Assembly (NCBI GenBank): GCA_020630795.1
Contig: JAHDIK010000004.1
Span: 135,732-199,731, forward strand
Reading direction: 5' to 3'
Length of the DNA: 64,000 nucleotides
DNA from: Colwellia sp.
Lineage (GTDB): Bacteria > Pseudomonadota > Gammaproteobacteria > Enterobacterales > Alteromonadaceae
The notes below the pieces were generated by a model. That model was given only the letters and a program-made list of their open reading frames with translations, searched no databases and had not been told where the DNA came from. Of this stretch, positions 55,093 to 64,000 are shown piece by piece; the stretch's first letter is position 1; each line of letters starts with the position of its first letter. The position numbers were made by a program, and so were the translations under genes.

Positions 55093-55896
55093 ATGCATCC
55101 TATGCTTAATATTGCTATCCGCGCGTCTCGTGTGGCTGGTAAAGTAATTGTTCGTGCTTTTGAACAAGTAGATAAAGTAGAAATTGAATCAAAAGGTAAA
55201 AATGATTTTGTTACAAACGTTGATTTAGCCGCTGAAGAAGCGATTATTGAAACCATTCGTAAATCTTACCCTGATCATACAATTATCAGTGAAGAAAGCG
55301 GTATTCTTGAAGGTAAGGATAACGATTACCAGTGGATTATCGACCCGTTAGATGGCACAACAAATTTTGTAAAAGGCATTCCTCACTTTGCAGTTTCAAT
55401 TGCATTAAAAGTAAAAGGTAAGTTAGACCAAGCCGTAATTTTTGATCCGATTCGTGGTGAGCTTTTCACTGCAAGTCGTGGTAAAGGCGCACAACTTAAC
55501 AACTTCCGTATTCGTGTAAAACAGCGTAAAGAATTAGACGGTACTGTACTTGCTACTGGCTTCCCTTTTAAAGCTAAGCAGCACACAGATGCATACTTAA
55601 ACATTTTCAAATCTTTATTTGGTAAAACAGCTGACATGCGTCGTGCAGGTTCTGCAGCGTTAGATTTAGCTTATGTTGCTTCTGGTCGTATTGACGGTTT
55701 CTTTGAGATTGGATTAAAACCTTGGGATACAGCAGCAGGTGAGCTATTAATTATTGAAGCCGGTGGACTTGTAACCGACTTTACAGGTGGTCATAACCAC
55801 GCAGCATCAGGCAACACGGTTGCTGGTAGCCCTCGCTTATTGAAAGAAATTTTAAAAGACATTCGCCCTTACCTTGGCGATGCATTAAGTAAATAA
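55093..55896 (+). CDS. suhB: inositol-1-monophosphatase SuhB
   Basis: Mg-dependent phosphatase of 267 residues that also serves as a transcription antitermination factor on rRNA operons in E. coli. Metal-site motifs are EESGILEGKD, WIIDPLDGTTNFVKG and KPWDTAAGELLIIEAGG. The reading frame follows AAGGTAG. It is divergent from trmJ, as in related genomes, and ends at a strong terminator. Confidence 0.95.
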   Translation: MHPMLNIAIRASRVAGKVIVRAFEQVDKVEIESKGKNDFVTNVDLAAEEAIIETIRKSYPDHTIISEESGILEGKDNDYQWIIDPLDGTTNFVKGIPHFAVSIALKVKGKLDQAVIFDPIRGELFTASRGKGAQLNNFRIRVKQRKELDGTVLATGFPFKAKQHTDAYLNIFKSLFGKTADMRRAGSAALDLAYVASGRIDGFFEIGLKPWDTAAGELLIIEAGGLVTDFTGGHNHAASGNTVAGSPRLLKEILKDIRPYLGDALSK

Positions 55897-55917
55897 TTAA
55901 TGTAGAAAATACCTATT

Positions 55918-55942
55918 AAAGCGCCTAATAGGCGCTTTTTTT
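55918..55942 (+). terminator. terminator of suhB
   Basis: AAAGCGCC (55918-55925) and GGCGCTTT (55931-55938) with a 5-base loop, followed by a T-run. Confidence 0.92.
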
Positions 55943-55956
55943 ATGCCTGTTTAAAC

Positions 55957-55993
55957 GACAAAAAAGACCAAAGAAGTTTCCCTCTTTGGTCTT
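55957..55993 (-). terminator. terminator of the TonB2 cluster
   Basis: On the minus strand AAGACCAAAG and CTTTGGTCTT (55964-55993) form a 10-bp stem followed by TTTTTTGTCG. It lies 31 bp after the stop codon of the TPR gene. Confidence 0.85.
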
Positions 55994-56024
55994 ATAAAAC
56001 AGTTACTGTAAACCTACTGTGATT

Positions 56025-57320
56025 TTAATTTAACATGGCTAAACGGTTGTGTGATTCCTGTTCTCGCTTAACATATCGATGCCACTGTTGTGCAGTTTTA
56101 GCTGTTTCTTTTAACGCTTCGGCTTTTTTGAACGCCGCTAGTGACTGATCAAATTTCTTTAAATTGAAGTTCGACATACCTACCACTAAGTGCATATTAC
56201 CAATGCGCTCTACACCACCACGTTTTATTGCTTGTTTAGCTGACTTTATCGCTTTGTCCCACTTTTCTGTATTTAAGTAAGATTGTGCTAAAAACGCGTC
56301 AAACTTTCCGTTATCTGCTATTTCAGATGCTTTAACTAAAACAGGTATTGCTTTGTCGTCATTTTTAGCTGAGATATAAGACTGCGCTAACATGTCTAAG
56401 TATTTTTCTTCTGCGGCAACTGTACCGCTATCTATCGCTAATGAAAGTAACTTAGCTGCTTTGTATGGAACACCATGAAACCTATATAACTGTACTAGCG
56501 TTATAATGTCTTGTGCAGAAGTTAAGTACCCTGCTTGGTAAGCACTTTCCATTACAGCGAGTTGCTTTTCTTCCTCACCAACTTCGCCATACATTCCACC
56601 AAGCTGAATCCAGTATTTAGGCTTGTCATGATACTTAACAAGGTGTTCTATTACTTTAACAACTTGCTTCGGTTGCTTTAATTCATAGTAGTTAGCACGT
56701 TGAAGAATAAACCAGTTTTCTTTAGGTGTTTCATTGTTAGCAAACGCTAAATCAACCGCTTGGTTTACGTATCTCAAAGAGTTTTTGTAATCTTTATTTT
56801 GATAATAAATTTGAGCAAACAACATTTGCTGCGTGCTAGTCAGTGGCTTTTCGTTATGTTTTTTCCACATTGCTAAGTAATCTAACGATTTATTGTAGTC
56901 TTGCTGTTGCATAGATAATTGAGCAAGGGAATATAACGTTGAAGAACGAAGCGTTGCAGGTATCGCTTTTTCAGCAACCACCTTTTCAAAGCTTTTAACC
57001 GCTGATGGAATATCATCGTTACCGTAATGCATGAAGCCGTAAAAATTCCAAAGCATGGCCTTTTCGTAGCTATTCAAACTGCTAAGACGATCTTTTACAG
57101 CGTCAAGTACTTCAAAACCCTCTGTTTTATTACCTTCGTCTGCTATTTTTTGTGCTCTCGCTAATTGTGTATATACACGATTACGCATTGCAGGCACTTT
57201 AACTGACTCTGTAGCTTCTGCTGCGATTGCAGTATTTCCACCAAATTCAGATGAAAAAAAGCTGGGTGCGCTATATAACGTTGCTGCCGTTAAGAACGAT
57301 AATGTTAAGTGTTTAATCAT
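56025..57320 (-). CDS. periplasmic TPR protein of the TonB2 system
   Basis: Secreted protein of 431 residues with a signal peptide (about 1-34, ending AIAA) and some ten TPR-like helical repeats (for example RSSTLYSLAQLSMQQQDYNK and FNLKKFDQSLAAFKKAEAL). Such a TPR protein is the last gene of TtpC-type TonB2 operons in Vibrio and Alteromonadales. It is presumed to assist TonB-receptor coupling; the exact role is unsettled. It begins 9 bp after tonB. Confidence 0.88.
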   Translation of the reverse strand: MIKHLTLSFLTAATLYSAPSFFSSEFGGNTAIAAEATESVKVPAMRNRVYTQLARAQKIADEGNKTEGFEVLDAVKDRLSSLNSYEKAMLWNFYGFMHYGNDDIPSAVKSFEKVVAEKAIPATLRSSTLYSLAQLSMQQQDYNKSLDYLAMWKKHNEKPLTSTQQMLFAQIYYQNKDYKNSLRYVNQAVDLAFANNETPKENWFILQRANYYELKQPKQVVKVIEHLVKYHDKPKYWIQLGGMYGEVGEEEKQLAVMESAYQAGYLTSAQDIITLVQLYRFHGVPYKAAKLLSLAIDSGTVAAEEKYLDMLAQSYISAKNDDKAIPVLVKASEIADNGKFDAFLAQSYLNTEKWDKAIKSAKQAIKRGGVERIGNMHLVVGMSNFNLKKFDQSLAAFKKAEALKETAKTAQQWHRYVKREQESHNRLAMLN

Positions 57321-57329
57321 TTGTGTCTC

Positions 57330-57950
57330 CTAACCGTCAATTTGGAACGATATTTTGTTTTGAACACCACCCACTTCCATGGCAACGCCATCAACAACAC
57401 GTGGTTTGTACTTAAATTTAAGCGCAGCATCCATTGCAGCTCTATCGAAAATGCTTTCTGGCTTAGCTTCAACTACGCGAGGATCTCTTACAGAACCATT
57501 TTTAGTTACTGTAAATTCAACAATTACGTAACCTTCAATACCTCGTGATTGCGCTCTACGCGGATAGATTGGCGCTACTTTTACAATAGGTAAATAATCA
57601 CCGTCGCCAGTATCTAAACTTAAGCCACCTGCTAAAGAAGCATCTGCCTGTATGTCTGCCGCAAAGCTTGTACTTACCGCATCAGCGTTAGGATTAGCCT
57701 GTTGCATTTGAGGCTGAACCATTGGCGGTGGTGGTGTTTTTGGTTTAGCTGGCTTTTGAGGTTTACGCTCTTTCTTTGTTACGTCTTGCTCTTTCTTCAA
57801 ACGAATAAAGTCGAGCACGTTACCTCTTGGCGCTTCGGTTAATACATTGTTTCCACCGGCAATAAGTGCCTGCATTCCCCATAGTAAACAAAAGGTTACA
57901 ACAACAGCCAACGTTAGGCCTAACATATATCGGCCACTACTATTAACCAT
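57330..57950 (-). CDS. tonB: TonB energy transducer
   Basis: TonB-family protein of 206 residues: one N-terminal membrane helix (about 9-31), a Lys/Pro linker (KPQKPAKPKTPPPPMVQPQM) and the C-terminal receptor-binding domain with the motif PIYPRRAQSRGIEGYVIVEF. The short linker, about 25 residues of proline-rich sequence, is typical of TonB2-type proteins. It begins 2 bp after exbD. Confidence 0.93.
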   Translation of the reverse strand: MVNSSGRYMLGLTLAVVVTFCLLWGMQALIAGGNNVLTEAPRGNVLDFIRLKKEQDVTKKERKPQKPAKPKTPPPPMVQPQMQQANPNADAVSTSFAADIQADASLAGGLSLDTGDGDYLPIVKVAPIYPRRAQSRGIEGYVIVEFTVTKNGSVRDPRVVEAKPESIFDRAAMDAALKFKYKPRVVDGVAMEVGGVQNKISFQIDG

Positions 57951-57952
57951 GA

Positions 57953-58366
57953 TTAAGCCTCTTGTGCCGCGATTGAAACATCGTAAACACCAGCAGCGCG
58001 TGCCGAATCCATTACTTTAATTAACACGTCTGTCGTTGCTTTTTGATCTGCCTGAATAACCACGGTACCTTGCGGGTTTTCAGCTTTTAGTCGTTCGATG
58101 TTTGCTTGAACAGCACGTACATCTACACGACGTTTATTGATCCAAATTTCTCCCTTGTCACTAATCGCAACAAGAATATTTGCTCGCTCTTTTTTCACTG
58201 CAGTTGCAGCTTCAGGGCGGTTAACTTCAATTCCGGCTTCTTTTACGAATGAAGCGGTCACAATAAAGAAAATTAAAAGAATGAATACAACATCCAACAT
58301 TGGTGTCATGTTAATTTCTTCAGCTTCTTCTTGCTCTTGTAATATTTGTGATAATTGAGAACGCAT
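57953..58366 (-). CDS. exbD: ExbD biopolymer transporter
   Basis: Proton-channel partner of ExbB, 137 residues. A single helix (about 20-42) carries the conserved Asp in NMTPMLDVVFILLIFF, followed by the periplasmic ExbD/TolR fold. It is preceded by a 111-bp gap after exbB that holds no gene. Confidence 0.94.
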   Translation of the reverse strand: MRSQLSQILQEQEEAEEINMTPMLDVVFILLIFFIVTASFVKEAGIEVNRPEAATAVKKERANILVAISDKGEIWINKRRVDVRAVQANIERLKAENPQGTVVIQADQKATTDVLIKVMDSARAAGVYDVSIAAQEA

Positions 58367-58477
58367 CTTTTTATCCTACTTTAATATTTTCTAAAAGCGC
58401 CCTGCCTATGTGTTTATCACAGCACGCTCTATTTATTACGTTTATTGAATCGTTAGTTAATTGATTTTGAGCAACCT

Positions 58478-59005
58478 TTAGTGGCTCATAATCAAACTAT
58501 CGTCCATTTGTTGGGTTCTGCGCTTTACTTTACGTTGTAGCCAAGTCACTACAAATACGCCTGATAAAGACCCAACCATTCCAGCCATTGTTGGAATAGT
58601 TGCTTTAGAAACCCCAGAAGCCATTGACCTTGCATTACCACTACCTGAAATAGCCATAACATCAAACACTTCAATCATGCCGGTAACAGTTCCAAGTAAG
58701 CCTAGTAAAGGACATAAAATTACTAAGCTATGAATAAGTGCTACGTTATGATTTAGCATTTCAGTTACACGAGACACATTAGCTAGTTTTATTTGCTCAG
58801 CATTCCATGAGCTTTTGTCAGTTCTTTTGTTCCATGTTTCAATCATATTGGCTTTAACGCTGTTGTAGCTTTTAAGAAAGAAAAACAAGCGTTCAAATAT
58901 TAATAACCACATCAAACATATAACAAAGGCGATAACGATGAGCACTTGCCCACCCGTATCAAGAAACTCACGAATGCTATTCATCATTTCGATGAATAAA
59001 ACCAT
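58478..59005 (-). CDS. exbB: ExbB/MotA/TolQ-type proton channel protein (ExbB2)
   Basis: Membrane protein of 175 residues with three helices. The conserved channel segments are LVILCPLLGLLGTVTGMIEV and SKATIPTMAGMVGSLSGVFV. It is the second MotA/ExbB-domain protein of the cluster, 3 bp after the longer TtpC-like one, and works with exbD next to it. Confidence 0.92.
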   Translation of the reverse strand: MVLFIEMMNSIREFLDTGGQVLIVIAFVICLMWLLIFERLFFFLKSYNSVKANMIETWNKRTDKSSWNAEQIKLANVSRVTEMLNHNVALIHSLVILCPLLGLLGTVTGMIEVFDVMAISGSGNARSMASGVSKATIPTMAGMVGSLSGVFVVTWLQRKVKRRTQQMDDSLIMSH

Positions 59006-59008
59006 GAC

Positions 59009-60379
59009 TTACGCTCCTTTTTCCAATTCAGCGCGCTCAGCTAAAATACCTGCGCTTTGCTGTTGTAGAATATTGATAATGCCGCGGCTACGTGTATTCA
59101 AAATGGTAGAAATAAATACCATTGGAATGGCAACTACTAAGCCTAATACAGTGGTTACAAGAGCTTGAGATATACCACCAGCCATCAATTTAGGGTCGCC
59201 AGTACCAAATAGTGTTATAGCTTGGAAGGTATTAATCATACCAACAACAGTACCTAGTAAACCGATAAGTGGCGCGACTACCGAGATAATTTTTATAAAG
59301 GTTAATCGAGACGTTAATACTGGCACTTCTTGTAAAATACGTTCTGATAATTTCAGCTCAAGCGTTTCAGTGTCAGCCGTTTTGTTTTCGTCTTGTACTA
59401 ACATTACGCGTCCAAGAGGATTGTTTTTAGACGGTGTTGTGTTTTTAATTTGACGATTAACTTTACCGTCAATTAACGTTAGCGAGATAAAACGCTCGAT
59501 ACCGATAAGCAAGCCAATTAAACCAATACCTAAAATTACGTAACCTACTGGACCACCTTGGTCTACACGTTCTTGTGTATTAGGCGCTTGCACCAATAAA
59601 CCTAGAATTGATCCACCTGTAGGGTCTAACGCGAATGGAACAACACCTGATGTGTTTGATGTTAATTCCGCAGCGCTTGATAAGTAGCGATCTGATGGTT
59701 GTCTAATTAATTCAGCAACTGAACCTGTTTCATCAACATATTCTAAGTACTTACCTCGAGATACAAGATTAAAGCCACCAACACGCACAAGTTCAGTTTG
59801 CGTTGATTCACCGTTAGCTAATACTACGTCACGTGTAAACTTGTGTACTTTGCCTGACTCAGTCATTTCGCGTTGAAGTTCAAACCATAAACGTTCAATT
59901 TCTTCAATTGATGCTAACTTTGAAGATGAGCCCATGCTTTGTGCAAATTCATCTAAGAAAACACCGCGGTCAGCAATTTGCGCAGATACTACTGATGTTT
60001 GAAATTTACTTTTTGTGTCGCCAGCAACCTGCTGAAGAACACCAAACAATTCTTTTAATTCACCCATGCGTTTATTTAACGCATCGGATTTATTCGCTAA
60101 TTGAATTTCATTTTCTTGAAATTGAGCTTCTAGCTGCGTGCTTAACTTTACTTGTTCATCACGTGTGTTATTTGCTTGTGCTAATAAACGGTTTTGCTCA
60201 GATTTCTTTGCGTTAAATTCAGATTCACGTTCTGTATTTTGTTTGCTTTGAGCAATTTTACCTTGCTCTAGGCGTTTTAATAATTCATCTAACGATGTAG
60301 CTTCTTGTGCAGTAGCTGTTGCAGCTGAAGCCGCTAATACAACCATAGAAACAAATTGGGTTAACTTTTTCATTTTCAC
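59009..60379 (-). CDS. ttpC: TtpC-like ExbB-family protein with periplasmic coiled coil
   Basis: Protein of 456 residues: signal peptide (about 1-24, ending TATA), a long periplasmic coiled coil (about 25-130; KRLEQGKIAQSKQNTERESE), a further periplasmic domain to about 265, then a MotA/ExbB domain with GYVILGIGLIGLLIGIERF and VVAPLIGLLGTVVGMINTF. This architecture is that of TtpC, essential for TonB2-dependent iron uptake in Vibrio. It starts 12 bp after the DUF3450 gene. Confidence 0.9.
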   Translation of the reverse strand: MKMKKLTQFVSMVVLAASAATATAQEATSLDELLKRLEQGKIAQSKQNTERESEFNAKKSEQNRLLAQANNTRDEQVKLSTQLEAQFQENEIQLANKSDALNKRMGELKELFGVLQQVAGDTKSKFQTSVVSAQIADRGVFLDEFAQSMGSSSKLASIEEIERLWFELQREMTESGKVHKFTRDVVLANGESTQTELVRVGGFNLVSRGKYLEYVDETGSVAELIRQPSDRYLSSAAELTSNTSGVVPFALDPTGGSILGLLVQAPNTQERVDQGGPVGYVILGIGLIGLLIGIERFISLTLIDGKVNRQIKNTTPSKNNPLGRVMLVQDENKTADTETLELKLSERILQEVPVLTSRLTFIKIISVVAPLIGLLGTVVGMINTFQAITLFGTGDPKLMAGGISQALVTTVLGLVVAIPMVFISTILNTRSRGIINILQQQSAGILAERAELEKGA

Positions 60380-60391
60380 TATTCCTATGAC

Positions 60392-61177
60392 TTATTCAGC
60401 TGAATTTTGCGCAACAGGCACAATAATTAAATCAGGGGCTAACTGCTTACGCGCAATACGTAAACCTTTGTTAATGTTTGAACGGTATTCTGCAGGAAGC
60501 TCGTCCCAAGATTTGGTTTCGTTATTCCACATACCTAATTTTTGACCGTCTCGTGTTTGATACACTAAGCTCACTCGACCAATGCGTAAAAAGTCGACAT
60601 CGCGCTCGTTGCCATCAATGGTTAACAAACCGTTGTATGCTTCAATTGTACGACCGTATTCTACTTCTACTTGGTAAGCTTCTAATACACGGCGAAACTT
60701 CTCAGACACTGATACGTCTGCGCGTTCCATCATTGTTTTTAAACTAGCGATACGCTCGCTACGCTCTTTAGGTAAAAACTGTACGTCTAACCCAACAAAC
60801 GCTTCTAATGTATCAATCATGCGAGACATTAATGGTGATACTTGTCGCTCAATAATGCTTACTTGCTCCATTGAAGACGCAAGCTGATTAAGTTCTTGTA
60901 ACTGGTTTTCAATTTGAGTATTCATTTGCTGGTTATAAACATGTAAACCGTCAATTTCTTTGTTTACGGTTTTAAACTGCTGAAGTTTTGTTTGAATTTG
61001 CTCACTAATATTATCTACACGGCGTTGAGACTTATTAGCAGACTGGTTAATTTGTTTTCCAGCATCAACAACCTTTGATAAAGATTCGTCAGCAGGTGCA
61101 GCGTTTACTAGTGAGGTTAGACTTAGCGAGCTTGCACCAATGAGCAAGGTTGCTTTAGCCAAAGTAGACAATTTCAT
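60392..61177 (-). CDS. DUF3450 periplasmic coiled-coil protein of the TonB2 system
   Basis: Secreted protein of 261 residues with a signal peptide (about 1-26, ending LVNA) and a long coiled coil (about 35-110; KSQRRVDNISEQIQTKLQQF). The remaining domain includes DFLRIGRVSLVYQTRDGQK, typical of DUF3450. It is the first gene of the six-gene cluster, and in relatives always precedes ttpC. Its function is not established. Confidence 0.88.
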   Translation of the reverse strand: MKLSTLAKATLLIGASSLSLTSLVNAAPADESLSKVVDAGKQINQSANKSQRRVDNISEQIQTKLQQFKTVNKEIDGLHVYNQQMNTQIENQLQELNQLASSMEQVSIIERQVSPLMSRMIDTLEAFVGLDVQFLPKERSERIASLKTMMERADVSVSEKFRRVLEAYQVEVEYGRTIEAYNGLLTIDGNERDVDFLRIGRVSLVYQTRDGQKLGMWNNETKSWDELPAEYRSNINKGLRIARKQLAPDLIIVPVAQNSAE

Positions 61178-61525
61178 ATTAAAACCTTTTGTTGAAATTC
61201 AATTTTTCAATCGTTTTAAACAAATGCTCACAACAAGCGTTTATTCATTACGCATTTATAATGGAGCGTATTTTAAGGATGTAATATGACAGCTAAGTTT
61301 CACAAATATTGCAGATTTATTAAATGACAATTAGGTGACATTTTCTTTACAAGAAACAAGCTATTAACATGTTATTGGCTATCATGCAGTGAGCGGTTTA
61401 TTTGATGATGTGTGCGCTTGTACGAATGCGTAGGTATTTATCAATAGCGTTAGTTTTAACATTATCTTAATATAGCGTTAGTCGTTCAAATAAGCCTTTT
61501 TTACTACCACAAGCTACCCTACGTT
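61178..61525. other. gap upstream of the TonB2 cluster
   Basis: These 348 bp contain the promoter of the DUF3450-to-TPR operon and of the sulfotransferase-like gene. I looked for a Fur box and saw none with a good match to the 19-bp consensus. Confidence 0.5.
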
Positions 61526-62188
61526 ATGTCAAAAATATTTATATTAGGTTTACCTAGAACAGGCACAACAAGTATATGTGCCACTATGTTAACGCTTGGT
61601 TTTTCAGTAGCGCATACTGCTTATACTCAAACGACCTTTGAAAACGCTGAAGTAATTGCCGATACACCTATATTTAACGATTATGAATTACTCAACCAAT
61701 TCTACCCTAACAGCCAATTTATTTATTTAACTCGCCAGCCCGAAAAGTGGCTGCCCTCTATTAAACAGCTATTACAACGAATGTATAAAAACGTAATGCG
61801 TGAAGATGGCGGGTTTAATACCATTATAAAGCGATGCTACACCGAAACCTTCGCACCGTTCACTTGGGAAAACATTAACAACGATGCTTTTTTGTTAAGT
61901 TGTTACGAACAACATAAGGCAAAAGTAACCGCCTATTTTAAAACACAAAACAAGCCTGTGTTGTTTATAGATATTTCTCAAAGCACGAGTTATGAAGCAC
62001 TCACAAACTTTATTCTCTCTTCAGACACCGAATTACAAAACAAGAACACTAAAAACACTCATCACAACGGTCATTTCCCATTACTTAATCAGGGCGGAAA
62101 AGTAACAGCATGGAAAGACATAAAACACGCGAATAAAATAGAATCGACAAAAAATGGAAGAATTTCTTCTCTTGATTACCTCGAGTAA
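61526..62188 (+). CDS. sulfotransferase-like protein
   Basis: Protein of 220 residues with a PAPS-binding P-loop-like motif at residues 6-18 (ILGLPRTGTTSIC) and a second motif FIYLTRQPEKWLPSI corresponding to the 3'-phosphate site. It would transfer sulfate to an unknown acceptor. Length is at the short end of the family. It is the first of two plus-strand genes, 46 bp before the hydrolase. Confidence 0.82.
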   Translation: MSKIFILGLPRTGTTSICATMLTLGFSVAHTAYTQTTFENAEVIADTPIFNDYELLNQFYPNSQFIYLTRQPEKWLPSIKQLLQRMYKNVMREDGGFNTIIKRCYTETFAPFTWENINNDAFLLSCYEQHKAKVTAYFKTQNKPVLFIDISQSTSYEALTNFILSSDTELQNKNTKNTHHNGHFPLLNQGGKVTAWKDIKHANKIESTKNGRISSLDYLE

Positions 62189-62234
62189 CATTCATCAATT
62201 TATATATTAGCTTGCTGACCTAGGAACAACATTT

Positions 62235-62972
62235 ATGATCATCAACAACTACGTTCAAGATATTTCAACACCTACCGGCGATATGCGAACTTATGTATAT
62301 CAACCATCTGAAGACGGTGTTTACCCATGTATTATTTTCTATTCTGAAATATTTCAACAAACTGCACCTATCGCTCGTAGTGCAGCAATTATGGCAAGCC
62401 ATGGGTTTGTCGTGTTAGTGCCTGAAGTTTTTCATGAACTAAACCCTATTGGCACGGTATTAGGCTACGATGACGAAGGTAAAGATAAAGGTAATCAAGA
62501 CAAATGGACAAAGCCTTTAGAACATCACGACTCAGACACTCAAGCATTGGTTAGTTTCGCTAAAAGCCTAAAAAACTGTAATGGGAATATAGGCAGTATG
62601 GGCGTTTGTATTGGTGGGCACCTAGCATATAGAGCTGCACTAAATCCAAATATTAAAGCTGCTGCTTGTTTATACGCTACAGATATTCATTCAAACACAT
62701 TGCCTAGCGAGCAAGGTAACGACTCGTTTACTCGTACACCTGACATTCAGGCAGAGTTATTGATGGTATGGGGGAAACAAGATCCACACGTACCAGATGA
62801 AGGTAGAATGAAAATTCATCAACATTTACTTGATAGCAAAAACACATTTACATGGCATGAATTTAACGCACAACATGCTTTTATGCGTGACGAAGGCGAT
62901 AGATACGACGCGGCATTAGCTATTCAGGTGTATTTAATGTCGGTAGAGCTTTTTAAACGAAAATTAACTTAA
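62235..62972 (+). CDS. dienelactone hydrolase family protein
   Basis: Alpha/beta hydrolase of 245 residues with the family's Cys nucleophile in SMGVCIGGHLAY. Asp is in VWGKQDPHVPDEGR and His in FNAQHAFMRDEG. The family opens lactones, but many members act on other esters. It is in the same direction as the sulfotransferase-like gene and may share a transcript. Confidence 0.9.
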   Translation: MIINNYVQDISTPTGDMRTYVYQPSEDGVYPCIIFYSEIFQQTAPIARSAAIMASHGFVVLVPEVFHELNPIGTVLGYDDEGKDKGNQDKWTKPLEHHDSDTQALVSFAKSLKNCNGNIGSMGVCIGGHLAYRAALNPNIKAAACLYATDIHSNTLPSEQGNDSFTRTPDIQAELLMVWGKQDPHVPDEGRMKIHQHLLDSKNTFTWHEFNAQHAFMRDEGDRYDAALAIQVYLMSVELFKRKLT

Positions 62973-63005
62973 TATCGCGGCGAAGGTAAATATAAAGTTA
63001 ATAAC

Positions 63006-63032
63006 AAAAAAGGTCACCGAGGTGACCTTTTT
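63006..63032. terminator. bidirectional terminator
   Basis: GGTCAC (63012-63017) and GTGACC (63022-63027) form a stem flanked by A- and T-runs (63006-63011 and 63028-63032), so it can serve both convergent genes. Confidence 0.85.
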
Positions 63033-63055
63033 GATTGAGCTAAGCGAAATAACCG

Positions 63056-64000
63056 CTATTCAAAATCCCACTTAAACGACACATCAAATCCAATTCCTTT
63101 CGTTTCACTTCTAAATAAAGTGTCAGAAAATTCAATCGTTTTCTCCTCGTCCATTAAGTTTTTAACTTTAAACTTAACCGTTGATGAGTACGTTGGGTAA
63201 TAAGTGTAAATAAGATCTAATGAATGAAATGGTTGTTCATATTTATCGTCTTGGCCTTCAATTCCAGGAATGATAATACGCTCACCAAATACGTTGTAGG
63301 CCATAGTTACTGAATGGTTACCATTTGGATGGTCGTAACCTAAATTCAAATTAACTACATACTCTGAGTGCCCTGTCATTCTTCTCACTGGGTTAGTAAT
63401 AGCTGCAGAAACACCTGTTTGCTCAACTACTCGCTGAGTATTAATGTTAATTTCAGAATCACTTAATGTAACGTTACCTGATAAGAAGAAGTCTTGACCG
63501 TTCATTCCCCAGAAGTCGCCGATAAAATTAAAGTCTTTCATAAATTCAACTTCAACACCGTAAACTTCGCCATCGTCTGCATTAGCAATTACGATTAATG
63601 GTGGGCCATCTTGACCAGGTGATTGAACTGATTCAATCGGGTTAATCATATCTTTATAAAACAAACCAACCGATAAGTTTTCACCTGTTCCTAAATACCA
63701 TTCCCAACGAGCATCGTAGTGTTTTACATCAGTTGTTTTAACTGACGCAGTACCACGAATTGGGTAGCCTGTAAGAGGATCTAAGAATGTACTTGGTGCA
63801 ACTTCACGAATATCAGGGCGAATCGTTGTTTCACCGTAAGACAATCTATATTGCACTTCTTCACTTTGAATATACGTAAGTGCAAGTGATGAATACACGT
63901 CATCTTCCTGAAAGGCAAAGTTAGACAACTGCTCTTCAGTAGGGTTTGCTGGTAAATCAAATTCACCGGTAGACGGCTTTAATGGCGCTACAACTTGTCG
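63056..64000 (-). CDS. TonB-dependent receptor, C-terminal part (5' end outside window)
   Basis: The frame is open from the window edge to 63056 and encodes 314 residues of barrel. Typical signatures are LSYGETTIRPDIREVAP, the NLSVGLFYKDMINPIES strand pair, and a C-terminus with FKVKNLMDEEKTIEFSD ending in a barrel strand (FDVSFKWDFE). The motif SYGETTIRPDIREVAPS resembles the receptors of the TonB family used for carbohydrate uptake in Alteromonadales. The plug domain is not in the window. The ligand is not determined. Confidence 0.88.
   Translation of the reverse strand, partial: RQVVAPLKPSTGEFDLPANPTEEQLSNFAFQEDDVYSSLALTYIQSEEVQYRLSYGETTIRPDIREVAPSTFLDPLTGYPIRGTASVKTTDVKHYDARWEWYLGTGENLSVGLFYKDMINPIESVQSPGQDGPPLIVIANADDGEVYGVEVEFMKDFNFIGDFWGMNGQDFFLSGNVTLSDSEININTQRVVEQTGVSAAITNPVRRMTGHSEYVVNLNLGYDHPNGNHSVTMAYNVFGERIIIPGIEGQDDKYEQPFHSLDLIYTYYPTYSSTVKFKVKNLMDEEKTIEFSDTLFRSETKGIGFDVSFKWDFE

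Noticed and set aside
1-64000. CRISPR array, tRNA, rRNA, IS element or prophage
   Set aside because: No regularly spaced repeats, cloverleaf sequences, transposase or integrase frames were recognised in the window.

Overview
The window looks like chromosomal DNA of a marine, heterotrophic gammaproteobacterium of the order Alteromonadales (Colwelliaceae or Alteromonadaceae type). The grounds are low GC, an IscR-IscS-IscU-IscA-HscB-HscA-Fdx operon preceded by trmJ and cysE, a Vibrio/Alteromonadales-style TonB2 cluster (DUF3450, TtpC, ExbB, ExbD, TonB, TPR), TonB-dependent receptors, RND pumps and secreted agar-type glycoside hydrolases. The genus cannot be fixed from the sequence alone. No rRNA, tRNA, CRISPR array, prophage or insertion sequence was seen.

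Layout. 1-5.2 kb: a LysR regulator (cut by the window edge) divergent from an RND efflux adaptor/permease pair. 5.4-8.9 kb: a TonB-dependent receptor and a PhoD-type phosphatase, with a degenerate Pho-box-like repeat upstream. 9-11.8 kb: a MocR regulator divergent from a GNAT and a PaiB-like gene, with a long inverted repeat between them. 11.9-15.9 kb: a fatty acid hydroxylase/sterol desaturase-type membrane enzyme divergent from a CadC-like regulator, then Dabb and TauE genes. 16-20.2 kb: a second RND pump. 20.6-24.8 kb: small membrane proteins, LysR and AraC regulators, a SemiSWEET transporter and a periplasmic binding-protein-like gene. 24.8-37 kb: a carbohydrate region with GH31, GH16 and GH50 lipoproteins, a Gfo/Idh/MocA oxidoreductase and a LacI regulator. 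It is interleaved with a class I HMG-CoA reductase, an alpha/beta hydrolase and a VOC protein.

37-46 kb: a MetR-like LysR regulator, a DUF2145 pair, an XRE regulator with a lipase-like hydrolase, a YiaA-like membrane protein, and a MerR regulator divergent from a hydrolase. It ends with mesX-mesD, the oxygen-dependent, folate-independent methionine synthase system, with two MetR-box-like sites upstream. 46.2-47.3 kb: an alcohol dehydrogenase and a LysR gene that both lack their 5' ends and meet head to head, as expected from one deletion through a shared divergent promoter. 47.5-54.7 kb: the isc operon, cysE and trmJ. 55-56 kb: suhB. 56-61.2 kb: the TonB2-type energy-transduction cluster. 61.5-64 kb: a sulfotransferase-like gene, a dienelactone hydrolase and the 3' part of a TonB-dependent receptor.

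How the parts fit. The secreted GH50/GH16 enzymes with the oxidoreductase and LacI regulator suggest galactan (agar or porphyran) use. The TonB2 cluster could energise receptors such as the two seen here. The isc operon carries an IscR promoter with two type 1 IscR sites. The most interesting items are mesX-mesD with candidate MetR boxes, the double-truncation scar at 46.7 kb, several near-perfect regulator-adjacent palindromes, an orphan HMG-CoA reductase followed by what looks like a receiver-domain remnant, and a conserved-looking stem between iscS and iscU.
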